A stretch of 64,000 nucleotides of DNA from Gadus chalcogrammus (lineage: Eukaryota; Chordata; Actinopteri; Gadiformes; Gadidae). This document shows, in pieces, positions 23,421-33,263 of the stretch (within the stretch, counting starts at the first letter, position 1; the number at the start of each line of letters is the position of its first letter). Under the pieces are notes generated by a model. It did no database searches. It was not told the origin of the DNA and saw only the letters and a program-made list of their open reading frames with translations. Location: the NCBI RefSeq assembly GCF_026213295.1, contig NC_079427.1:31384700-31448699 (forward strand), given 5' to 3'. Both the position numbers and the translations under genes were made by a program.

Positions 23421-23787
23421 TAATGAGTTCACGTCTGAGTGTAGACTACAAGAGGGGGGCGGACCAGGCGGCCAGAATGGCTGCGCTTAACAGGAGAAGG
23501 GAAAAAGGCAGGAGCAGGTGTCGAGGCCGCCGCAGGGGCAGGGGCCGAGGCTGCCGCAGGCGGGCGCCCCCGCCACGGGGGCTGAGCCAGCTAGAGCGGT
23601 TCGCCAATATCCACATGAGCAGGCTTGAGCCGGTCTATAGCCACCCGCTCAGGCCTGCCCCCCATATCCACAACAAAGTTCTTTTGCCCACCCTCCAAGA
23701 CGCGGAAGGGCCCATCGTAGGGGGGCCGCAGCGAGGTACGGTGGCCATCGTGGCGGATGAAAACGTATTTGGCTGACGGTAAATCCC
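23421..23787 (-). pseudogene. Ty3/gypsy pol, C-terminal end of integrase and tail
   Basis: On the - strand the frame reads AKYVFIRHDGHRTSL, PPYDGPFRVLEGG and RVAIDRLKPAHVD. This is the integrase C-terminal/chromatin-side region typical of fish gypsy elements, followed by a Pro/Arg-rich tail. It is the downstream continuation of the gypsy piece at 33264-34880, separated by the 9.46-kb fold-back element. The reading frame is continuous once that element and one copy of its target duplication are removed. No 3' LTR was recognised beyond 23420. Confidence 0.85.
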
Positions 23788-23794
23788 TGGGAAC
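23788..23794. other. Target-site duplication TGGGAAC (left)
   Basis: Exact 7-bp direct repeat with 33257-33263, flanking the fold-back element. The restored gypsy coding frame confirms it. Confidence 0.9.
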
Positions 23795-24136
23795 CAACAC
23801 ATTCTCACTCCGAGCGCGTCGATTTCTGACGAACGGTCAGTGACTTTTGCTTCAGTTTCTGACGCAAAAGGGTACCCTTGTGCTGCTTTTTTAGACGCAT
23901 GGGGTTTTCAACTAGTTACAATGTAACCCTTTGACGGGGGACCCGATGGCTGCACATAGAGACGCTATGAGCATTCATATCCCATTGGCTAACGGAGGAC
24001 CTTGCGCTTCTTTTTTCGACGCAGGGGGTTTTCCACTCATTGCAATGTAATCCCTCCACGGCAATATATGAATCTATGAGCATTCATTCCATTGGCTAAC
24101 GGAAGAGCCGATGGCTGCACATAGAGACGCTATGAG

Positions 24137-25404
24137 CAGGGACGTGCACAGGGGGGTTGCTCAGGTTGCTTGGGCAACTGCCCATATGCCCTCCTCGACT
24201 CAGGTTGCCCTTCCGAGGAAAAAAAATATACATATAATTTTTTTTTTTAATCATTTAATGGATGCAGAATTTCATGTAGGCCTAGATAATAAAAATCGCC
24301 ACTCGAAACATTTCATAAAGTAAGCGTAGCCTCATTCATTTCCGTTCGGGCACTGAGAGTGAAAGTCAGTAGGGGGAGGGCAAACTCTGCCGCGCGGCAA
24401 CAGCCGCTTTTGCCGCCTCCCCTCTGCCGCCCTTCCCCCATTGAAATGAATGGAGGCGGCGAGTTGCTGCGCGGCGTGTGAAAGCTGCTTTACGTAGCTG
24501 CAGCGCTGCACGCGACCGGAACACCGGCACCTGTGAGACGACTGCCTTGATGTTCTCGGAAAAGGTGAATTTGAGATGTATAACCAACAAACAATCAATC
24601 ATCACGTTTTATGAAATTAATTACAATCTTCATAAATCCAGGCTCAGTTTGCCACGTAACGTTTAGCCTAAATAATCAGACAGCTAGCTAGCTTGCAGAC
24701 AAGCAGCCCGTTATCACATAGTCTACACATTTTTTGGTAGGCAAACTAAGCTACATGTCTGCTGATAGTTAGTTTCTAACATTTCGTTTTAACAAGAAGA
24801 ATAAATAATGGAAGTAATGCATCACATGAATTCTTTCATTCAAAATGGTTCATGCCTAAATCTTATCACTATTTTGGGTATTGTTTGTTATTGTTAAGTG
24901 AAGCCGAAATGCCCAGTGAAAAGAGGAGGATTCAGGAGAGAGAGAGACAACTAAAGGAGGCAGCAAAGAGGAGAACATCACTACAGGGTAGTGATGTGCT
25001 CCGAAATCCGAAATCAGTGTGGTCAAGAGCGGCTGTCTGACCTCCTCCTGCTGTCCATAGAGAAGGACATACCTATCGACAAAGAAGAGGTTCTGAAGGC
25101 TTCTCTTTTGAAGCTTTGCATTTTTAAAATGTAAATTTGGAGAAACTTATCAGTGACTTGATAGGATGTTGTTTAATTATGTTTGTGTTCATGTTATGTT
25201 CTTCTTCTTCAAGTCATGTTTTTCTGCATTATCGTTAGTAGTAGTTATTTCAGTGTTTTACTTATTTGTAATTATATATTAATGAAGACCCTGTTATTCT
25301 CAGTCCTTCATATAGCCTGTGAGTTCTTTTTTTTTGGGGGGGGGGGGGGTGCCCTTTTTTCAGGTCAGAGCAACTGCCCCTCAAAATTCCTGTGCACGTC
25401 CCTG
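24137..25404 (+). mobile_element. hAT transposon, internal-deletion derivative
   Basis: Ends CAGGGACGTGCACAGG and CCTGTGCACGTCCCTG, flanked by an exact 8-bp duplication GCTATGAG (24129-24136 and 25405-25412). The corresponding site in the right arm of the fold-back element is empty. A short frame from ATG 24910 reads MPSEKRRIQERERQLKEAAK, like the start of a hAT transposase. Shortly after, in another frame, RLSDLLLLSIEKDIPID resembles the hAT C-terminal dimerisation segment. The intervening catalytic region is missing, so this is a deleted copy that could only move with help in trans. It also has a run of G near 25340. Confidence 0.88.
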
Positions 25405-25850
25405 GCTATGAGCATTCATCCCATTGGCTAACGGAGGACCTTGTGCTTCTTTTTTCGACGCAGGGGTTTTTCCACTCATTACAATGTAATCCCTCCACGG
25501 CAATATATGAAGCTATAAGCATTCATCCCATTGGCTAACGGAAGAGCCGATGGCTGCGAAATAACGGCGATTTTACAGTGACATCTGTGACATTCCTCAA
25601 CACAACTACACCAACGTGCCCTTGTTAATTACACAACATGTATGGGTTAAGGCTCTGGGCATCAGTTGTCCTGTTTGGTGCTTTGATTGAGAGAAACAAT
25701 CGTTTTTTTGATCAGTGTTGGGTAGCTGAGGTCGTTGCTATAGAGACCACGTCCGTCCGTTTTGTTTCACAACTGACAGAGCTGCCAAGTCTCACCATTT
25801 GGCCCTGAGACACACTCATATCAACCAGTTCACACACTATCACAGAGGAG

Positions 25851-26017
25851 GAAGAGAAGGAGGAGAAGAAGAAGAAGAAGAAGAAGAAGAAGAAGAAGAA
25901 GAAGAAGAAGAAGAAGGAGGAGGAGGAGAAGAAGAAGAAGAAGAAGAAGAAGAAGAAGAAGAAGAAGGATAATAATAAGAAGAAGGATAATAATAAGAAG
26001 AAGGATAATAATAATAA

Positions 26018-26048
<31 letters not shown>

Positions 26049-26130
26049 AAGAAGAAGAAGAAGAAGAAGAAGAAGAAGAAGGATAATAATAAGAAGGATA
26101 ATAATAAGAAGGATAATAAGAAGAAGAATA
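25851..26130 (+). repeat. (GAA)n with GAT/AAT interruptions, left arm
   Basis: Purine-only tract of AAG, GGA and ATA triplets, ~280 bp. Its mirror in the right arm is (TTC)n at 32165-32490. Such tracts can form triplex DNA. Long Leu or Ser/Pro frames through it are artefacts. Confidence 0.95.
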
Positions 26131-26554
26131 GAAGAGGCGGAGGAGGAAGGGCTGATGCACATTCTCATTCCGAGCGCGTCGATTTCTGACGAACGGTCAG
26201 TGACTTTTGCTTCAGTTTCTGATGCAAAAGGGTACCCTTGCGCTGCTTTTTTAGACGCATGGGGTTTTCAACTAGTTACAATAACCCTTTGACGGGGGAA
26301 CCGATGGCTGCTGAAAACCCCATGCGTCGAAAAAAGCAGCGCAAGGGTACCCTTTTGCGTCAGAAACTGAAGCAAAAGTCACTGACCGTTCGTCAGAAAT
26401 CGACGCGCTCGGAGTGGCTTCAGTTTCTGACGCTGAGGTCGTTGCTATAGAGGCCACGTCCGTGCGCTTTTTTTGACAACTGACAGAGCAACCCTTTCTC
26501 ATCAAAATTACGTTCCCAGAGAACTATTCGGCATTCTCAATTACGTTTGTCTAA

Positions 26555-28193
26555 AGGTGACCTAATGGTTCAGAATGTGGTGGAAAAACAGTTTTTGAGA
26601 CCACATTCCACCACATTCTGAACCATTAGGTCTTGCAGGCTACACTTCTGAGGGGCTTTGTCCAAATGACACTCCATTTGGGAAAACTTTTTTTCTCTAA
26701 GGGCTAGAACTCCAAATCTCGGATATGTCGTTCACGGGGCCCCGGGAAATGTGTGTAAACATTTTAGCATCCCTAGCTATCTCGAAAAGGTCGGCAAAGG
26801 GGCGTGACCTCCAACAGTACAGTAAATGTACATAAGACAGAGGTTAGTTTCTAGTCCCCATTTTTTGTGGGATGGAGGTGTACATTTGTGGCTAAAGGTG
26901 TGTAGACACAGCTGGCCTGTGGCCACGTTTTTGAAGTCGGGGGTCAAAAGGTCAAAAGGAGTCGGCACCACGCCGCTTATGAGATAACAAAAAGTTAATG
27001 TGTGTTTCTCTCATAACTTTTTGTCATTATTAAAGAGAGGCCTGATTCTCAGATATGCATGTTGGATGGCTAGGGTGTAGGTCTGAGAAGAACTTCAGGC
27101 CAAAATCTTGCAAGCGAGCCGCTGGGTGAGTTGCAACGAGATGGAGCACTTGCTGAGTCATTTCCTGTAGTGCTGGAGCCACAGGTTGAAGCGTATGCGT
27201 CCTCTGAGACCCTCTTTGATATATAAGAGACCCTATATATATACAGCTTACTTAAATGTTGTATATTAAATGTCGACTCAGTCACCTATCACTTCCTTTA
27301 AGGCTTCGGCCTCCTAATTGATCATTGTAGGCTATAATTGAATGCCCTCTTTCATATATATATGATACCTCCACCACTGGGACGTGGCAACAATTCTCCA
27401 AATCCATATGGGGAGGGGGGGGATGCTTGTGGACAGTAGGGGTTTACCCTAGACTAGGAAGTAAAATCAGGAGAAGGAATGACCTCTCACAAATATTTAT
27501 TCAATAAATTGTTTCAAATAACCCTCCCTCGTTAAATCAATGAGCTTGGTGTTTTGCTTTCAAAAATTAGTTATAGAAAAAGTCTAAACTGCAGAAAATA
27601 AACACATCCAAGCTGCCTTTTAAGGATACCTTGGAATATCTGTCTATTTTTCAAACATCGGACCCTAGTTTACGACAAAAACAACCCAATTGACGGCAGC
27701 TCCTTTGCCGCATGCCCTGGCCGCGTGAGCCACGAGTATTAGAGGGGGCGGTCGATAGCAACCACCATAGCAACCATGACGGTCAAGTGACTGGATTCAG
27801 CCCCGTTGAAAAAAATAGAATAGCCTACCTCCCTACACACTCAGTAGTAGATTAATGATATTTAAATTATTATGACCATGAAGTCTTTATTTGCATGGGT
27901 TTACATTTCGTTGATTTTTTACACTTCGTTCTTTGGAGCACGGTTATTTTTATTTATTTATTTATTTTCCGTTTTTGAGGAGTTGAGGATTTTTCTGCAA
28001 TAATCCAAAATCCAATGGAAAACCCGTTGGCTTTTTGTCAAGGGAACCGAGGGCGACGCTCACTTCCGGGTTTGCAAACATACGTCATCCCTCTCCACCA
28101 CCCTATACTGTAAAAACACTTCTTTATTCTGCCATAGTAACACGGTAAATAAATGGCAAAAATTGGCTGAGAACGAATTCGTATTTACGATAT
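26555..28193. other. Unique interior of the fold-back element
   Basis: About 1.6 kb with no long frame that I can assign. It contains a perfect 25-bp hairpin at 26559-26632, a TATATATA run near 27235 and 27352, and a G-rich run near 27410. It may be captured DNA or the eroded remains of an original internal region. Confidence 0.5.
26559..26632. repeat. Perfect 25-bp inverted repeat with 24-nt loop
   Basis: The arm 26559-26583 (GACCTAATGGTTCAGAATGT... ) is the exact complement of 26608-26632. It lies at the inner edge of the left arm of the fold-back element. Confidence 0.9.
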
Positions 28194-28225
28194 TGTAGCG
28201 ACCCTGGGACAGTTAAATAGTTTGT

Positions 28226-31186
28226 GTGTTATGTGTTGCATTGTATTTCGTTGTCCGTTATGCCAGTTGTTCTGTGTGCATGTACATGTACGGTACTTCG
28301 CTCTCTTGTACTTTGTTTGTTTTTGTCTGTTTATTATGTTTTCCGTGGTATTTCACCAGCAACTCTTTCCAGAGAGGAGCTCTTAATCATCCGGCATACC
28401 TCTACAGGATTTTTTTTCTCCAGTTTTTACTAACTCAGCAAGTTTTATTGAAATCCTGGTCGGAGGAGCAACGGTTCTCCTTGGAATATGCCGGAGACGC
28501 AGACGGGGGATACGAGCAGGAGCGTGTGAAATTAAGGAAGCGGGGACTACGCACCTCGCTTCCAGCCATTCACCTGGCAAACGTCCGGTCCCTGGTAAAT
28601 AAGATGGATGAGCTGTTGCTTCTCAATCAAACCAACTCTGACTTTTACAGATCCGCTGCCCTGTGTTTCACCGAAACCTGGATCTGTGAACGCATCCCGG
28701 AAAGCGCACTTCAGCTGCCCGGTTTCCAACTCATCCGGGCGGACCGCAACACAGAGCTTTCGGGGAAAACGAAAGGCGGAGGAATCTGCTTCTACTTAAA
28801 CGTTGGTTGGTGTACAGATGTTACAGTGCTGGAAAAGACGTGTAGCCCTCACTTAGAGTCTCTCTTCATAAACTGTAAACCCTTCTATTCTCCGCGGGAG
28901 TTCTCCTCATTTGTTATGGTTGGTGTTTACATACCACCACAAGCGTGCGTCGCAGACGCGCTGCAACAGCTGGCCGACCAGATAACGGACATAGAGAAAA
29001 AACACCCGGACTCTCTCGTTATTATTGTTGGGGATTTTAACAACGCCAAACTCAACCAGGAACTCCCTAAATACAGACAGCATATCAAGATTCCCACCAG
29101 AGACAAAAACACACTGGACCACTGTTACACAGTCTTGAAGGACGCCTATCACGCTGTTTCCCGGGCAGCTCTAGGACTCTCCGACCACTGTCTGCTTCAT
29201 CTCATCCCAACCTACAGGCAGAAACTAAAAACTTCTAAACCTGTGGTAAAGACTTTAAAAAAATGGACAAGGGAATCAAAGCTGGAGTTGCAGGCTTGCT
29301 TAGCCTGCACCAATTGGAGCGTTTTTGAAGCTGCAGCTACAGACCTAAACAACCTCACAGACACTGTAACATCTTACATCCGTTTTTGCGAGGACCTCTG
29401 TGTGCAGACCAAGACCTTCTGCACATACAACAACAGCAAACCTTGGTTCACTCCTAATCTTAGGAAGCTGCGTCAAGCTAAAGAGGAGGCCCATAGTAGT
29501 GGGGACCGGGACCTATATAAGCAGGCCCGGAACAAGTTGACAAAGGAGATCAAGGTAGCCAAAATAAGCTACAGTGAGAAACTAAGATATAGCCTCTCCG
29601 CGAATGACCCTGCATCAGTTTGGAAAGGCCTGCAACAAATTACAAACTACAAGAGACCATCCCCCCACCCTGCAGGAAATCCCAGACTGGCAGACGACCT
29701 GAATGACTTTTACTGCAGGTTTGAAGAGCACCCTTTGTCACACCCCTCACGCACAAAAGGTTTTCCCTCATCACCCATCCCCCTCCCCCCACCTGCACTA
29801 ACTATCTGCGAGAAGGATGTGTGCCGGCTCTTTCAGAAGCAGAAGATCAAGAAGGCTCCAGGACCTGATGGTGTGTCCCCCTCTTGTCTGCAAGTCTGTG
29901 CTGAACAGCTGGCGCCAATCTTCACGCGGATCTTTAACTGGTCCCTGGAGCTGTGTGAAGTGCCCTCCTGCTTTAAATGCTCCTCCATCATCCCAGTCCC
30001 CAAAAAAACCTCCATCACAGGACTAAATGACTACAGGCCTGTCGCCCTGACGTCTGTGGTCATGAAATCCTTTGAGAGACTGGTGTTGAGCCACCTGAAG
30101 GACATTATAGGTCCCCTGCTGGACCCCCTGCAGTTTGCCTACAGGGCAAACAGGTCGGCGGATGATGCTGTCAACATGGGACTACAATACATACTGCACC
30201 ACCTCGACTACCCAGGGACGTATGCCAGGATCCTGTTTGTGGACTTCAGCTCGGCGTTCAACACCATCGTCCCTGAAATCCTTCATCAGAAGCTCACCCA
30301 GTTCGAAGTGCCTGTCACCACCTGTCTGTGGATCATCAGCTTCCTGATTGACAGGCAGCAGCATGTCAGACTGGGGAGCATCTCTTCCAAAACCCGGTCC
30401 ATCAGCACTGGCGCCCCACAGGGGTGTGTCCTCTCCCCGCTGCTCTTCTCCATCTACACCAATGACTGCACCTCAAAGAACCCGTCCGTAAAACTCCTGA
30501 AGTTTGCAGATGACACCACCATCATTGGTTTGATCCAGGATGGTGATGAGTCTGCTTACAGACAGGAGGTGGAACAGCTGGTCCAATGGTGCAGTCAGCA
30601 CCACCTGGTGTTCAACCACAACAAGACTGTGGAGATGACAGTGGACTTTCGGAGAAGTCCCCCCCCACTCCCCCCCCTCACCATCCAGAACGACACAGTG
30701 TCCACTGTCGATTCCTTTAGGTTCCTAGGTACAACCATTTCACAGGACCTAAAATGGTGTCCCCACATTTACTCTGTCCAGAAAAAGGCCCAGCAGAGGT
30801 TATACTTCCTGCGACAACTAAGGAAATTTAATCTGCCTAAAGAGCTGCTGACCACCTTCTACTCAGCCATCATCCAGTCTGTCATCTGCACCTCGATCAC
30901 TGTCTGGTATGGGTCAGCCACCAAACGGGACAGGGCCAGACTGCAATGGACAATACGGGCTGCGGAGAAGATCATTGCAGCTGACCTTCCCACCATTGAG
31001 GACCTGTACCAGTCCAGGGTCAGGAAAAGGGCAACAAGAATCGCCCTAGATCCCTCACATCCTGGTCACAAAATGTTCAACCTCCTTCCCTCGGGCAGGC
31101 GATACAGGGCACTGTTTGCCAAAACCAGGCGACACAAAGTCAGCTTCTTTCCCCAAGCAGTCTCTCTGTTGAACGCTCAGATTTAG
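28226..31186 (+). CDS. LINE endonuclease-reverse transcriptase, uninterrupted 986 codons
   Basis: A single open frame. From about residue 117 an apurinic-type endonuclease domain shows HLANVRSLVNKMDEL, CFTETWICE, VIIVGDFNNAKLN and GLSDHCLLHL. The reverse transcriptase follows with KKAPGPDGVSPSCL (about 545), NDYRPVALTSVVMKSFERL, FVDFSSAFNTI (about 670), TGAPQGCVLSPLLFSIYTND and the catalytic FADDTT (about 760). The C-terminal end LLPSGRRYRALF...SFFPQAVSLLN is common in fish L2/Rex1-type elements. All key RT and EN motifs look intact and there is no stop, so the copy may be recent or even competent. The first ~70 codons probably come from the flanking LTR, so the natural start is likely downstream of 28226. 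No separate ORF1 was seen. Confidence 0.9.
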   Translation: MLCVALYFVVRYASCSVCMYMYGTSLSCTLFVFVCLLCFPWYFTSNSFQRGALNHPAYLYRIFFLQFLLTQQVLLKSWSEEQRFSLEYAGDADGGYEQERVKLRKRGLRTSLPAIHLANVRSLVNKMDELLLLNQTNSDFYRSAALCFTETWICERIPESALQLPGFQLIRADRNTELSGKTKGGGICFYLNVGWCTDVTVLEKTCSPHLESLFINCKPFYSPREFSSFVMVGVYIPPQACVADALQQLADQITDIEKKHPDSLVIIVGDFNNAKLNQELPKYRQHIKIPTRDKNTLDHCYTVLKDAYHAVSRAALGLSDHCLLHLIPTYRQKLKTSKPVVKTLKKWTRESKLELQACLACTNWSVFEAAATDLNNLTDTVTSYIRFCEDLCVQTKTFCTYNNSKPWFTPNLRKLRQAKEEAHSSGDRDLYKQARNKLTKEIKVAKISYSEKLRYSLSANDPASVWKGLQQITNYKRPSPHPAGNPRLADDLNDFYCRFEEHPLSHPSRTKGFPSSPIPLPPPALTICEKDVCRLFQKQKIKKAPGPDGVSPSCLQVCAEQLAPIFTRIFNWSLELCEVPSCFKCSSIIPVPKKTSITGLNDYRPVALTSVVMKSFERLVLSHLKDIIGPLLDPLQFAYRANRSADDAVNMGLQYILHHLDYPGTYARILFVDFSSAFNTIVPEILHQKLTQFEVPVTTCLWIISFLIDRQQHVRLGSISSKTRSISTGAPQGCVLSPLLFSIYTNDCTSKNPSVKLLKFADDTTIIGLIQDGDESAYRQEVEQLVQWCSQHHLVFNHNKTVEMTVDFRRSPPPLPPLTIQNDTVSTVDSFRFLGTTISQDLKWCPHIYSVQKKAQQRLYFLRQLRKFNLPKELLTTFYSAIIQSVICTSITVWYGSATKRDRARLQWTIRAAEKIIAADLPTIEDLYQSRVRKRATRIALDPSHPGHKMFNLLPSGRRYRALFAKTRRHKVSFFPQAVSLLNAQI

Positions 31187-31465
31187 CCCCCACCCTCTAT
31201 TTTATTATATTATTATAATTATTGTTATTTATTGTATTGTATTGTTATTCTGTATACTTAACCGTTTATTTATATTTATTTATTTTTTTGTACTGTTTTC
31301 TGTTTTGTGTTTTTCTCTTTTTTAGATATTAACAATAGGTTAAATGTTGTGTGTTGTGTAGGTTAAGTGTTGTACATAGAGAGCTAAGGGACCGAAGTCA
31401 AATTCCTCGTTTGTTCGCAAACCTGGCCAATAAAGCTGAATCTGAATCTGAATCTGAATCTGAAT
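28340..31465 (+). mobile_element. L2/Rex1-like non-LTR retrotransposon (LINE)
   Basis: Endonuclease plus reverse transcriptase in one frame, then a ~280-bp 3' UTR with AATAAA (31429-31434) and a tail of five CTGAAT hexamers (31436-31465). Short tandem 3' tails instead of poly(A) are typical of the L2/CR1/Rex1 group. The 5' boundary inside the LTR is approximate; no target duplication was found. Confidence 0.8.
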
Positions 31466-31765
31466 GTATTGTAATGTTCTTCTTGTCAATCAGTGTGGGG
31501 GCGAATCATTAGGTCAGCTGGGGGAGGGCCTTGGAAGAACACGAGGGTGGGGGCCTGCACACGAGTGAGACCGTGTTGGGGGTTGCCGGGGTAACCGGGG
31601 TTTGTTTTGGGTGGGATTTCTGCCGTTGGTTACGGGTTTCAGTGACCTGGTTTTGGTTCATTAAAAGTTCCTTCAATTACTAATGACTCGACATCGTTAT
31701 GTCACCGGCGAGGTCATTACAATATGTTCAATAAAACGTGTCTATATGAATATAAAATAAGTTTC

Positions 31766-32249
31766 TTAGACAAACGTAATTGAGAATGCCGAATAGTTCT
31801 CTGGGAACGTAATTTTGATGAGAAAGGGTTGCTCTGTCAGTTGTCAAAAAAAGCGCAACGACCTCAGCGTCAGAAACTGAAGCCACTCCGAGCGCGTCGA
31901 TTTCTGACGAACGGTCAGTGACTTTTGCTTCAGTTTCTGACGCAAAAGGGTACCCTTGCGCTGCTTTTTTCGACGCATGGGGTTTTCAGCAGCCATCGGG
32001 TCCCCCTTCAAAGGGGTTATTGTAACTAGTTGAAAACCCCATGCGTCTAAAAAAGCAGCGCAAGGGTACCCTTTTGCGTCAGAAACTGAAGCAAAAGTCA
32101 CTGACCGTTCGTCAGAAATCGACGCGCTCGGAATGAGAATGTGCATCAGCCCTTCCTACTCCGCCTCTTCTATTCTTCTTATTATTATCCTTCTTCTTAT
32201 TATCCTTCTTCTTATTATCCTTCTTATTATTATCCTTCTTCTTCTTCTT

Positions 32250-32280
<31 letters not shown>

Positions 32281-33256
32281 TCCTTCTTCTTATTATTATC
32301 CTTCTTATTATTATTATTATTATTATTATCCTTCTTCTTCTTCTTCTTCTTCTTCTTCTTCTTCTTCTTCTTCTTCTTCTTCTTCTCCTCCTCCTCCTCC
32401 TCCTCCTCCTCCTCCTTCTTCTTCTTCTTCTTCTTCTTCTTCTTCTTCTTCTTCTTCTTCTTCTTCTTCTTCTTCTTCTTCTCCTCCTTCTCTTCCTCCT
32501 CTGTGATAGTGTGTGAACTGGTTGATATGAGTGTGTCTCAGGGCCAAATGGTGAGACTTGGCAGCTCTGTCAGTTGTGAAACAAAACGGACGGACATGGT
32601 CTCTATAGCAACGACCTCAGCTACCCAACACTGATCAAAAAAACGATTGTTTCTCTCAATCAAAGCACCAAAGAGGACAACTGATGCCCAGAGCCTTAAC
32701 CCATACATGTTGTGTAATTAACAAGGACACGTTGGTGTAGTTGTGTTGAGGAATGTCACAGATGTCACTGTAAAATCGCCGTTATTGTGCAGCCATCGGC
32801 TCTTCCGTTAGCCAATGGGATGAATGCTTATAGCTTCATATATTGCCGTGGAGGGATTACATTGTAATGAGTGGAAAAACCCCTGCGTCGAAAAAAGAAG
32901 CAGAAGGTCCTCCGTTAGCCAATGGGATGAATGCTTATAGCGTCTCTATGTGCAGCCATCGGCTCTTCCGTTAGCCAATGGAATGAATGCTCATAGCTTC
33001 ATATATTGCCGTGGAGGGATTACATTGCAATGAGTGGAAAACCCCCTGCGTCGAAAAAAGAAGCGCAAGGTCCTCCGTTAGCCAATGGGATATGAATGCT
33101 CATAGCGTCTCTATGTGCAGCCATCGGGTCCCCCGTCAAAGGGTTACATTGTAACTAGTTGAAAACCCCATGCGTCTAAAAAAGCAGCGCAAGGGTACCC
33201 TTTTGCGTCAGAAACTGAAGCAAAAGTCACTGACCGCTCGGAGTGAGAATGTGTTG
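31766..33256 (-). repeat. Right inverted arm of the fold-back element
   Basis: Reverse complement of the left arm without the hAT insertion. Contains (TTC)n at about 32165-32490, two to three ~165-bp units (32793-33120) and three tip copies. The outermost tip lacks ~20 bp (CGTCGATTTCTGACGAAC-type segment) present in the left tip. Confidence 0.9.
32165..32490 (+). repeat. (TTC)n with ATT/CTC blocks, right arm
   Basis: Mirror of the GAA tract of the left arm, slightly longer. The CTC-rich block 32385-32415 is expanded relative to the left arm. Confidence 0.95.
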
Positions 33257-33263
33257 TGGGAAC

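Larger units (their letters stand above)
23795..26554 (+). repeat. Left inverted arm of the fold-back element
   Basis: Pairs with 31766-33256. Interrupted by a hAT element at 24137-25404. Order: tip with a TTTCTGACG-containing motif, two ~165-bp units containing CCCATTGGCTAACGGA, a spacer with GGGTAGCTGAGGTCGTTGCT, the GAA block (about 25851-26130), then a second tip copy (26159-26270) and an inverted tip copy (26305-26415). Confidence 0.9.
28194..31721 (+). mobile_element. Solo gypsy-type LTR split by a LINE
   Basis: Starts TGTAGCGACCCTGGGACAG and ends GGCGAGGTCATTACA (TG...CA), flanked by the 4-bp duplication ATAT (28190-28193 and 31722-31725), as for Ty3/gypsy LTRs. There is no internal retroelement sequence. 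The LTR body is interrupted between roughly 28340 and 31466 by a LINE. The 3' piece contains CATTAAAAGTTCC-type sequence typical of an LTR end. Confidence 0.65.
23795..33256. mobile_element. 9.46-kb fold-back transposon with ~1.49-kb inverted arms
   Basis: Tips are CAACACATTCTCACTCCGAG and its complement, and a 7-bp TGGGAAC duplication flanks the element inside a gypsy integrase gene. The arms are 23795-26554 (1,484 bp without an internal hAT and its duplication) and 31766-33256 (1,491 bp), nearly identical by eye. Each arm carries two tandem ~165-bp units, a long (GAA)n/(TTC)n block and two extra copies of the tip. The centre (26555-31765) has no transposase that I can see: about 1.6 kb of unassigned DNA and a solo LTR split by a LINE. 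It is therefore non-autonomous. A 7-bp duplication fits Dada, P or atypical MULE/KDZ elements; the superfamily is undecided. Confidence 0.88.

Noticed and set aside
25830..26168. Leu-, Ser/Pro- and Glu-rich frames in GAA/TTC tracts (also 32133-32547)
   Set aside because: Triplet repeat artefacts inside non-coding transposon arms.
31844..32146. 100-codon frame in the right arm of the fold-back element (and similar at 26238-26505, 33144-33470)
   Set aside because: The same frame appears in palindromic copies of the tip in both orientations. It changes with each small indel, so it is a by-product of the arm repeats rather than a conserved protein.
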